64,000 nt of DNA, from assembly GCA_960531495.1 (NCBI GenBank), contig OY482866.1:3959201-4023200 (forward strand), given 5' to 3'. The position numbers and the translations under genes are program-made. Position 1 is the stretch's first letter. Each line of letters begins with the position of its first letter. The stretch comes from Zeus faber. Its lineage: Eukaryota > Chordata > Actinopteri > Zeiformes > Zeidae. The notes under the pieces were generated by a model, which was given only the letters and a program-made list of their open reading frames with translations, ran no database searches and had not been told where the DNA came from. This document shows positions 25,601 to 37,600 of the stretch, piece after piece.

Positions 25601-28600
25601 ACTCATGGGTTGACGGGCCGGAAGAGCTGGCGGTCCGGAGGAACCTGGAAGACGGGTTGCTGGGCAGCGCTCCACTTGCCTCTGACGCCTCTCTTGCTGC
25701 CGGGCCTTAATGCGTCGGTCGATACAGGAAGCAAGCTCAACAATGCCATTGAGAGAGGTGGGCAGGTCGTGGGAAACTAGCTCATCCTTCATGTACTCTG
25801 CTAATCCCATCAGGAATGCGTCAATCTGGGCTGCCGGGTTCCACTCGCTCAGTCGAGCCTGAGTGCGGAAGTCGATCGCGTAATCGACCACGGAGCGGGA
25901 CCCTTGACTGAGACCCAGGAGACCACCAGCAGCAGGTTCAATAACGGGAGTGCAAACAGAAGACAGGCGGGGGGGCAGGCAAGATACGTGGTCGGGGCGA
26001 GGCAGAGTCAGTAGCGGGGAATCAAGCAGTAGAACGCTGGAGAGCTTGGTGCAAGCATCGAAGACAATCTGGCAATGGGTGACTGGTGAGAGAGGCATAT
26101 ATAGTGGTAAGATTGCTGATCGGGAACAGCTGTGTGCGCAAGTGAATGGAGTTGGACTAATGAGACAGGTAAGGAGAGGGAGGGGAAGGTGGAAGAAGGT
26201 GGAGATCATGACAATTTCTACACCTCTTTCAGTCACTCCCTCTCCCACTACTAAAATCTTCTTTTGATTAACCTAATAGTATTTTTTGGTAAATTTATTT
26301 GGAATAACAAAAAACCTAGACCGAGACTTAGGCTGCTATACTTGCCTTAATGGTGAAATGGTGTTATTGGTCTGCTCAGTTATATTCTGCAATGTTTTAT
26401 TTCACAATGGAAGCTCTTCTAGCCTGGATAAATATTGCGCAGGCATTAGTACCAAACTTCCCATTAAAGTTGTATATATATTCTGCAGACCCGGAAATGA
26501 TTAAAAGAACAGCAGAGAACCCTTTCCTCAAAAATACTACAGCATATTAAAGATACTCCTCCCATTTCTCACTTCTCCCCCATCGGGGTAATACATACTT
26601 CAGGGCAGTAAGAGCAGATGGTGGTTTCAGAATCTGGGCAGATAAATGTGTGTGCCGAAAATAGAGATTGTTCCCCGTCCCATCACGCATCATCCCTTCA
26701 TCATCACCAGCATCATCATCATCATCATAACAGCCTTATCTTCATTCCATCAAAGCCATATTTCTTGCTTCCCATCCTCAATTAAACCAACAAACTTGAT
26801 GTTTTTGTTGTCGTGTGGTCTCTAACTCGTGAAAGAACTGTGTCCTGTTGCCAAAAACACACGCATGGTTTCGTTATATTAGCATTAGCTGGATGCTAGC
26901 AGGCCACGGAGCCCTGACCTGTCCTGCTGGGGAAGAACGAGCAGTGGGCACTGGAGAGCAGGGAGTCCCACAGCCAGACAGCAGGTAAGAGGAAACTCAA
27001 ACTTATTTTAGGTTTTTGTGCTCTTGATAAATATGGACTGACTCACCATCAAGGGGCACACTCTTGACTTAATCATCTCCAAGGGTCTGAGCATTTCTAA
27101 GGTCGTGGTGACTGATGTTGCTCTCTCTGACCATTCCTGTGTTTCTTTGAGAGTACTATCTCTGTGAACACAAATGTTCAAACAGAGATAAATTACAAAA
27201 CGGTATATCACTGAAAACAACAGGGAAATATATATTCAGGCTCTCTCTTCCACACCCACCCTCTCTTGGGTCTCAGTCAATAAGCTTGTAGATAATTTCA
27301 ACTCTAAAATTACAAATGTCATTGATGCCATTGCACCCACTAAGGTGAAGGTGGTCTCTGGTAAGAACAATTCTCCATGAAGAAATGTCACACTGGTACC
27401 AACAGTAAAAAGAGTGTTGAAAAAGAAAAACAGGTGGCGAAAAAAAAATCTCCACGCTCATTATGACATCTTTAAAGAGAGACTTTGCATTTATAATTTG
27501 GAACTGAGAAATGCAATCGCCAAAACAATAATAATGAACGTGCCTTGTTTGTTATTGGCGACAGTCTAACAAACCCTCCTGTGTCAGTACCCTCTGAACT
27601 TCTATCCTACAAGGAATTTGCCTCCTTCTTCACCAACAAAATTCAGAAAATTAGACGTGCAGTCAGTGCCGCCATATCAGGTACAGAATATGTGCGGTCC
27701 CTTTGTCCACTAAAAATCAATTCAAATACCATGATTTAACTGATCAGATCACCCATAAAATTTTGGAGAACATTATACAACATCTTAATTCCTCCTCCTG
27801 TTGACAAGCTACTCTTAAAAAAAGAACAATCTAGACACCTCACTAATGAACAATTATAGGCCCATATCAAACCTCCAGTTTTTAAGTAAAATCATTGAAA
27901 AAGCTGTTTTTCAACAGCTGAACAATTTCTTCGCACTACACAACTGTTTTAATGTCTAGTCAGGATTTCGACCACACCACAGCACTGAGACTGCTTTGGT
28001 GAAAATCTTCAAGGACATCCATCTAAACACAGACAGTGGCAGCATTTCAGTCTTAGTATTATTGGATCTCAGTGCTGCATTTGACACAGTTGACCACAAC
28101 ATATTACTAGATCGACTAGAAAACTGGGTGGGACTTTCTGAAACAGTGATAAAATGGTTTGAATCCTACTTAAAGGACAACCTTGTGTACATAGGTAATT
28201 ACACATCTGAGCGGGAAAAAAATGATGTGTGGAGTTCCCCAGGGCTCCATTCTGGGGCCTCCTCTGTTTAACATCTACATGCTCCCACTGGCTCAGATTC
28301 TGGAAAACAACAAAATATGTTACCATAATTACACAGATGACACACAAATTTACATAATCATATCACCAGGGGACTATGGTCCAATGCAATCCCTGAGCAA
28401 GTGCACTGAACAAATCAATGATTAGATGTGCCAGAACTTTCTCCAATTAAACAAAGACAAAACAGAAGTAATTGTTTTTGGAGCCAAGGAAGAGCGACTA
28501 AAATGCAGCGCTCAGCTTCAATCGGTAATGTTAAAAAGCACAACCCAAGCCAGAAATCTTGGTGTAGTCATGGACTCAGACATAAATTTCAACAGCCACA

Positions 28601-31600
28601 TTAAAACAATTACAAAGTCAGCCTACTATCACCTTCAGAATATACAAGGATTAAAAGAGTTATATCTCAGCAGAATTTGGAATAACTTCTGACAGTGTCT
28701 TTACAAGTCTCCCTAAAAGATCAATCAGAGCGCTGCGGTTGATTCAGAACCCTACTGCTCAAGTCCTCACTATGACAAAGAAGGTGGATCGTATCACTCC
28801 AGTTTTCAGATCTTAACACTGGCTTCCTGTGCGTCAAATACTTTATTTCAAAATACTACTGTTGGTTTATAAAGCACTGAATGGTTTAGGGACACAATAC
28901 ATTTCTGATCTGCTACGTTATGAACCATCCAGACCTCTCATATCGTCTGGGACAGGTCTGCTTGCTGTCCCCAGAGTCAAAACTAAACATGAAGAAGCAG
29001 AAAATAAGAAAACTGCACGTCTGTTGCAACTCTTTTCAATTAATGGAAGGGGACCAGTTATTTTTTTGGGCATATTTGTTTGTTTAAGGTATAGGAACCC
29101 TGCGTCAGAATCTGTCATTTTCAGGTATAGCGACCCTGTTACAGAGTCTGTTTTAGGCTTTTTTTCATTTTTGTTCTCTGATTGGCGGTGGTGGGTCGGA
29201 GCAGGCTTTGGCCAGGTATTATCCCTGGCCTCAGTGTGGTGTATGTAGTGTAGGGATTGGGTGGTTTGAGCAGCCACACCTGACCTGGATCTAGGTAATT
29301 GTGATCAGAGTGGCTGGATACTCGTTGCTCGGTCTAACAAGCAACAGGTAAAAGCCCCATTCCCACACACACTCAGGAGGAGGAGCCCGTGTCATGACAT
29401 GTTTCTATCAGTTCCTGGTGCCTCTTCAGTTGGAGAATAAATTCCAACCTTTGGAATCACTGGAGGGACTTCCATCTCCTGTGCGCCTGGAGTCCTCCTC
29501 TGTTGCCCATCTTGGTCTGCCAAGGTCCCCCCCAACCAACGTCCCCCCCGCTGGCTCGGTCGTGCCCATCCGCCATGTGCTGTGATGGCACGTCCACCGA
29601 GCTCTCCCATCGCCGAGGCCATCCGGTCCTCTTGCACCCCTCGGCCTCTGGTCTGCTCTTGCCCTCCCCGCTGTGCTTGTGATTTGTCGACCCGTCATGT
29701 ACCAGTCTCCACTGGTAAAACATTTGCCCCCAGGTGCTCTCGTTAAGGACATGACTGCCTCTGCTCCTCAGCTGAACTCTTAAATTACGATGGCCTTCAC
29801 GCTAACCATGCAGGTTCAAATCTGTTATCCACAGACATAGAATTGACTTTACATTCATGCATACATCAATTTCTCTACTCACTCTCAGAAAACACTCCCT
29901 CTAAGCCTTCTCTTCGATTTTCTTTGTTCTAATAACAGCAGCTGAGCCTATAGTACTTGCAATGTCATTACATTTTCAGTCAAATTTTATCTTCGTCTTT
30001 TTCTTTTAGCTGCTCCCGTTTGGGGTCGCCACAGCTGATCATCTGCCTCCAATCCCTTCTGTTCTGCGCATCTTCCACCCTTACACCAACCGCCTGCATG
30101 TCCTCCCTCACCACATCCATAAACCTTCTCTTTGGCCTTCCTCTTTTCCTCTTGCCTGGCAGCTCCATCCTCAGCATCCTTCTCCCAATGTAACTCTCAT
30201 CTCTCCTACACGTGTCCAAACCATCTCAATCTGGCCTCTCTCACTCTTCCAAACTGTCCAACCTGAGCTGTCCATCTAATGTACTCATTCTTAATCCTGT
30301 CCATCCTTGTCACTCCTAATGAAAATCTCAACATCCTCAACTCTGTTACTTCCAGTTCAGCCACCTGTCTTTTTGTCAGTGCCATCGCCTCTAAACCGCA
30401 CAACATAGCTGGTCTCACTACTGTCCTGTAGACCTTCCCCTTCACTCTTTCTGGAACCCTTCTGTCACAGATCACCTACTCCACCCTGCCTGTACTCTCT
30501 TCTTCACATCTCTCCTGCACTCTCAGCTGCTTTGGATGGTCGACCCCAAGTACTTGAGTACTACTTCATCCGCCTTCTCTACCGCCACTCCTTGCTTTCT
30601 CAGCTTTTAGCCGCCCTCCGCCCCATTCAGGCACATGTATTTTGTCTTATTCCTGCTGACTTTTATTCCTCTTCTCTCTAATGCATGCCTACACTTCTTT
30701 ACATTACATTACATTTAGTCATTTAGCAGACGCTTTTATCCAAAGCGACTTACAATTATTCAAACACCGACGGACGCAGCCATCAGGAGCAATTAGGGGT
30801 TAAGTGTCTTGCTCAAGGACACTACAGCATGCTAGCAGGAGGAGCCTGGGATCCTGCCTGATTTCATCTGTTAACCTGTCCATCACCACTGCAAACAAGA
30901 AAGGGCTAAGAGCTGATCCTTGATGCAATCCCACCTCCAATTGGAATGCCTTCGTCACACCTACTGCACACCTTGATACTGTCTGACTGCCCTCATACAT
31001 ATCCAGTAACACTCTTGGGTACTTCTCTGTCACCCCCGACTTCCTCATGCAATACCATAGTTCCTCTCTCAGCATACGATCATATGCTTTCTCCAAATCC
31101 ACAAAGACGCAGTGCAACTCCCTCTGGCCTTCCCTGTACTTTTCCATCAGCATTCTTAAAGCAAACATTGCATCTGTAGTACTCTTTCCTGGCATGAAAC
31201 CATACTGCTCGCTGATCCCCACCTCTCCTCTTAACCTAGCCTCCACTACCCTTTCCCATAGCTTTATGCTGTGGCTGATCAACTTTATTCCCCTGTAGTT
31301 ACTACAGCTCTGTACGTCTCCCTTATTCTTGAAGATGGGTACCAGTACACTTCTTCGCCACTCCTCCAGCATCCTCTCCCTTTCTGTAAGTCTTCACAAG
31401 GTTTTCACACACTGTTGTTGGTATTTTGACCCATTCCTCCATGCAGATCTCCTCTAGAGCAGTGATGTTTTGGGGCTGTCGCTGGGCAACACGGACTTTC
31501 AACTCCCTCCAAAGATTTTCTATGGGGTTGAGATCTGGAGACTGGCTAGGCCACTCCAGGACCTTGAAATGCTTCTTACGAAGCCACTCCTTCTTTGCCC

Positions 31601-34600
31601 GGGCGGTGTGTTTGGGATCATTGTCATGCTGAAAGACCCAGCCACGTTTCATCTTCAATGCCCTTGCTGATGGAAGGAGGTTTTCACTCAAAATCTCACG
31701 ATACATGGCCCCATTCATTCTTTCCTTTACACGGATCAGTCGTCCTGGTCCCTTTGCAGAAAAACAGGCCCAAAGCATGATGTTTCCACCCCCATGCTTC
31801 ACAGTAGGTATGGTGTTCTTTGGATGCAACTCAGATTTCTTTCTCCCCCAAACACGACAAGTTGAGTTTTTACCAAAAAGTTATATTTTGGTTTCATCTG
31901 ACATTCTCCCAATCCTCTTCTGGATCATCCAAATGCTCTCTAGCAAACTTCAGACGGGCCTGGACATGTACTGGCTGAAGCAGGGGGACAAGTCTGGCAC
32001 TGCAGGATTTGAGTCCCTGGCGGCGTAGTGTGTTACTGATGGTAGCCTTTGTTACTTTGGTCCCAGCTCTCTGCAGGTCATTCACTAGGTCCCCCCGTGT
32101 GGTTCTGGGATGTTTGCTCACCGTTCTTGTGATCATTTTGACCCCACGGGGTGAGATCTTGCGTGGAGCCCCAAATCAAGGGAGATTATCAGTGGTCTTG
32201 TATGTCTTCCATTTTCTAATAATTGCTCCCACAGTTGATTTCTTCACAACAAGCTGCTTACCTATTGCAGATTCAGTCTTCCCAGCCTGGTGCAGGTCTA
32301 CAATTTTTTTTCTGATGTCCTTAAATAGCTCTTTGGTCTTGGCCATAGTGGAGTTTGTGTGTGACTGTTTGAGGTTGTGGACAGGTGTCTTTTATACTGA
32401 TAACGAGTTCAAACAGGTGCCATTAATACAGGTAACGAGTGGAGGACAGAGGAGCCTCTTAAAGAAAAAGTTACAGGTCTTTGAAAGCCAGAAATCTTGC
32501 TTGTTTGTAGGTGACCAAATACTTGTTTTACCGAGGAATTCACCAATGAATTCATTAAAAATCCTACAATGTGATTTCCTGGATTCTTTCCCTCCATTCT
32601 GTCTCTCATAGTTGAAGTGTACCTTTGATGAAGATTACAGGCCTCTCTCATCTTTTTAAGTGGGAGAACTTGCACAATTGGTGGCTGACTAAATACTTTT
32701 TTGCCCCACTGTATGTCATCTGGGCCAACTGCCTTTCCACTCTTCTTCTTTAATGCTGTTCTCACCTCATCCTTGATAATTTGCTGCACTTCTTGATCCA
32801 CTATCCCCACATCATTCTCTCTCTCTCTCTCCCTCCCTCTCTCTCCCTCCCTCTCTCTCCCTCCCTCTCTCCATTCATCAACTCCTCAAAGTACTCCTTG
32901 CACCTTCTCAACACACTCTCCTCACTAGTCAGCACATTCCCATCATTATCCTTCATCGGCCTAACCTGCTGTACATCCTTCCCAGCTTGGTCCCTTTGTC
33001 TTGCCAATCGGTACAAGTCCTTCTATCCTTCCTTACTGTCCAACCTCTCATACAACTCGTCGTATGCCTTTTCCATTGTCTTTGCCACTTCACTCTTTGC
33101 CGCATCAGCTTGTACGCCTGTCTACTTTCTTCATCTCTCTATCTGACTATCCCATTTCTTCTTTGTCAACCCCTTCTGCTCTATGCTCTCCTGTACTTCC
33201 TCATTCCACAACCAAGAGTCCTTGTCCTCCCTCTTCCCGCATGATACACTGAGTACCTTCTTGGCCGTCTCCCTCATCACTTCTGCAGTTGTTTTCCAGT
33301 CATCTGGTAACAGTTCATTCCCACCTATTGCCTGCCCTTACCTCTTCCCTAAATTGCATGCAACACTCCTTTTTCAACTTCCACCATTTTGGCTTTGGCG
33401 CTTCTTGAACTCTCTTCCTCTTCTTGGCCGCCAGAGTCATCCTACAGACCACAATCCGATGCTACCTAGCAACACACTCCCCTACCACCACTTTGCTGTC
33501 ACTAATCTCTTTCAGACTGCACCTTCTGCATAAGATGTAGTCCACCTGTGTGCACCTTCCTCCACTCCTATATGTCACCCTGTGTTCTTCCCTCTTCTTT
33601 AAATATGTATTCACAACAGCCAATTCCATCCTTTTGGCAGAATCCACCACCATCTGTCCTTCCACATTCCTCTCCTTGACACCATACCTACCCATCACCT
33701 TTGTCTCTGATCCCTTCGCCAACATGCCCATTGAGATCTGCTCAAACGACCACTCTCTCCCTTGGGGACACTCTCCACCACTACGTCCAACTCACTAAAG
33801 AATTCTTTCTCTTCCATCTAACACCCAACTTGGGGAGCATATGCACTGACCACATTCATTATCACCCCATCAATTTCCAGCTTCATGCTCATCACTCTGT
33901 CCGACACTCTCGTCACCTCCAAAACACTCTTGACACATTCTTCCTTCAAGACTATCCCTACCCCATTTCTCCTGCCATTCACTCCATGGTAGAACAGTTT
34001 GTACCCGGCTCCAATACTCCTGGCCTTACTTCCCTTCCACCTGGTCTCTTGTACACATAGTACATCTACCTTCCTTCTCTCCATCATGTCAGCCAGCTCT
34101 CTCTCTTTACCCTTCATAGTGCCAACGTTCAAAGTTTCTACTCTCCTACCCTTCTTCCTCTCCTGCTGTCTCCGGACACGCCTTCCCTTTTCTTCGGCCG
34201 ACAGTAGCACAATTTCCACTGGCACCCTGTGGCTAACGGCACTAGTGGCGGTTGTTGTTAACCCAGGCCTCGACTGATCCGATGTGGAAATCAGATTTTT
34301 TTTTTGTCCGCATGTTTGATTTGGCATGGTTTTTATGTCGGATGCCCTTCCTGACGCAACCCTCTCTATTCATCCGGGCTTAGGACCAGCACTTAGAAGG
34401 GAGGAAGACACTGGCTTGTGCACCCCCAGTGGATAGATTTTTCAGTCAAATTTTTTCCCTGGTTAAAATTATGTAAATGTTTGCAATCTTAAGTTATTTC
34501 CCTGTGACTCATTTTTATGAGCAAGGGCCTGGTTTGAAAAATTAGAAATAAATTTGACTGCTAATAAACATTTAATTAGTGCTCCTCTTGACTTCCTTAA

Positions 34601-37600
34601 CTGCAAATGTCTTCAATTAATCCACATGACTGTGAGAACTTTGGTACCAAAACTGGACTCTATTGGAATCTGGGGGCCAACAAACCAGTTCAGATATTTT
34701 AATTCTAACAGAAACCTGGTTGACTGGCACACTCTGCTACGTGGATGGGCACTCGGGGCTCGCGGCCGGGTGTGGCAGGCCTCTCTCTCCCGGGGTGTCG
34801 GTCTCCAGACCCAGGTTCTGCGCCTGCGTCTTGTGTCTGCTCATGGAAGTCGGTTGTATGTGGGGTCTCCTCGCACTATCTGGGACTGGGTACGCTCCTA
34901 AGGGCCGGAAATGGGTGTTGCTCTGCAGGCTTCCGGCTTCTCTGGGGGCCAGGGGGGTCTTCTGTGGCTGCAGGTCGGGGTGCTCGGGGCTTTCCTATGG
35001 CTGTGGGGTGTCTGAACTGCTGCAGGACTGGCTTTGGGGCTTTTTCCGCTGCTTGGAGGCGCCACGACATAATATCAAACTTATACACCAGAACCAATTG
35101 GGATAAGTCCTGCACACTCACCGGTGGACACTTCACACTCACATACAGGGGGTCTCATCACAGGCACACACAAACCACCAACACCTGCTTTGAACAGAAC
35201 CCAACACCCTCCTGGTTACATCCCTCGCCTTTTCTTCCTCATTTACTACCATAACTATGACAGGAAGAGGCCACATGGCCAATTGCTGTTCCAGTTTTCC
35301 TGGACTTAACTGTTTTTTCAATACATGTTGTAGTCCAGTGTTTGTTTTTCTGTGTACATGTAGTCCAGTGTTTGTTTTTCTGTGTACATGTAGTTGTTTG
35401 TTCATATTTTTATGTGTTTTTCCATGTACATGTTGTTTGGTTCTATATTTATTTGTTTCACCTGTGGTGATTCTCCTTCTCTTGGAGTAGTGATTAGTTG
35501 TTTATAGACCCAAACATGGTGAAATAGAGGGGGATTGGTGGCAGTTCTGTATAACAAAAAAAACTGTGCTCTTGTCATCCTACAGGTCATCCACAGGAGT
35601 TATTGACTGCAACAGTTCTTGACGATTAAATAATTAATAAAGAGTTGCATTGCAGGTTGAGAACCTGAACTCCACTTGCAGACTAACTCTGTCCTAGATG
35701 CAATGGCATACAAATACTCTGTTGTATGCCCAGCATGCTGACAGCACAAGTTATAAAAAAAAAAAAAAAAAGAAACCTGGTTGACTGAAAGAATTAAGGG
35801 TGATGTCATTGGATGACATCACCCTAAGACATTAAATGTCTCTCTTAATCCTAATAATTATGCGGTGGGAATCGGAGCCCCCCCGCTTATCAAAGTGCTT
35901 TCAATAAATTGGAGAATTCTATATCTGTGTATAAGGCTTCTGAAGTTTTGTTCATGGGTGACCTTAATTTTGATTGGTTATCATCTTCTAACTCTTGTAT
36001 CTGGACATTTTTCCTAAAGTGTGGAAAACAGCACACGCACTGCCTATGCATAAAGGTGGTGACACCAGGGATCCAAAAACTACTGCCCAATCTCTAAATG
36101 GTCATGTTCAGCCAAAATCTTAGAAAATACGATACAACTTTATTGGTGAGTAGGGCACTGAAATTCATTTTGCGTCCCTGGGAAAGGCCCCTGAAAACAT
36201 TTAGGACATACAGGTAAACAATCACTGGAGTGACAGGAAAGAACACAAGTACAAATGGCACCTGGCATGACAGCACAACGATACACAAGCAACACAGATG
36301 ACAGATTAGACAAGCACAGGTGTTGACAGGATAGACAAGTACAGACACATGACATGGCACAGCACACAGATACACAAAAAACAGCACAAATGACAGGTAA
36401 GACAATTTACAAAGACATAAGACTAATACCCATGAAATCATAAAAGGCTCTGGAATCATTTTTGTTTGTTTAGTAGTAGAATGGACTGATGTACAAAGGA
36501 GTTTTTAAGCCTATTTCGATTAAAGGAATGGACTCTGAAGCGCCTATTTGAAGGAAGGGGCTGATATTCATTGTGCAAAACATGTGTGGAGTCAGAGGAA
36601 ATCTTAATGGCCAGCCTAACCAAGCTATTGCTATGGGCCTCTTGAAAGGCTTGAGCTACAGGAAGTCCAATGATTTTGGAGCAAAGTTTAAACTGATTTT
36701 GAAGTTTACTTTTATTTTTCACTGTGAGGTTGCTCCACCAGGCAGTGCTACAGTAGAGCATGATGCTCTGAAATACAGAAGTAAAAAATAAATACATAAT
36801 TTGGCTGCTGGCCCCAAACGATTTTAATGTACTGAGAAAATAAATGCCGTGCTGTATCCTTTTACCAAGAAAATCCGTGTGAGGGGTCCATGAGAGGTTC
36901 TCATCTATCATGACACCTAAGTATTTATATGCAGAGACTTGATTAATTTCAACATTGTGGATCATCACTTTGGGGGGTGGGCAGGTTGGGGGCTTACCAA
37001 AAATGATTTCCTCTGTCTTTACTGAGTTAATAATAAGAAGAAGAAAAGCCCCTCAATATTGAAATGCATCACTTTCTATCTGCAGATTGCATTTTAATTC
37101 CCCATCAGGCTGGTTTCTAACCTGAACATAGCAGTTTGACAGCAGCCTGTAAGGTAGTAAATGTATTTATACGGGTACTCCTCACTTAATGACCTACCTG
37201 CTTAACGACTGTTTGGACTTACGACCAGCTCTCCGACCAGTCGGTATTGTGCGCTGCGTACAATACCGCGGAGTGCGTGTGTGCGCGGCATCTCAGCGTC
37301 AAGCATCTCATCGCGCATCACCATTCCCAGTCTCATTCCCGCAGTCTGTCAGTATTCACTACACTAGCGTTCGCAATGGCCATGCCCCCTTACGTGAAAT
37401 AACGCGGGTCCACACTTAACCAATTTGCTTAACGATCTGGTCCTAGGAACGGAACTCTGTCATTAAGTGAGGAGTACCTGTAATCTGCTCTCTGGTTAAG
37501 GAGTGTTGTATTGCCATGTTCATTGATCTGTCTACAGCATTTGGCACATTGTGTCATACTCTTCTATTGGATAGACTTAAATCAACTGGTTTACACAAAT

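Larger units (their letters stand above)
29985..34440 (-). mobile_element. RTE-clade LINE, minus strand, with insertions
   Basis: From its 5' end: endonuclease ([53 protein letters not shown] near 33,820-34,200; [20 protein letters not shown] near 33,570), linker ([12 protein letters not shown] near 32,730), RT ([60 protein letters not shown] near 30,900-31,370) and the C-terminal end ([20 protein letters not shown] near 30,100). The order and motifs fit RTE. Stops and frameshifts separate the pieces and the RT YADD part is partly lost. It is interrupted by a Tc1 (31,388-32,711) and by a fish repeat at 30,699-30,853. Confidence 0.85.

Noticed and set aside
26900-26990. A GCAGGTAAGAGG splice-donor-like end of a GC-rich stretch
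   Set aside because: No matching acceptor or coding frame was found; it lies just ahead of an L2 LINE and one consensus donor alone is weak evidence.
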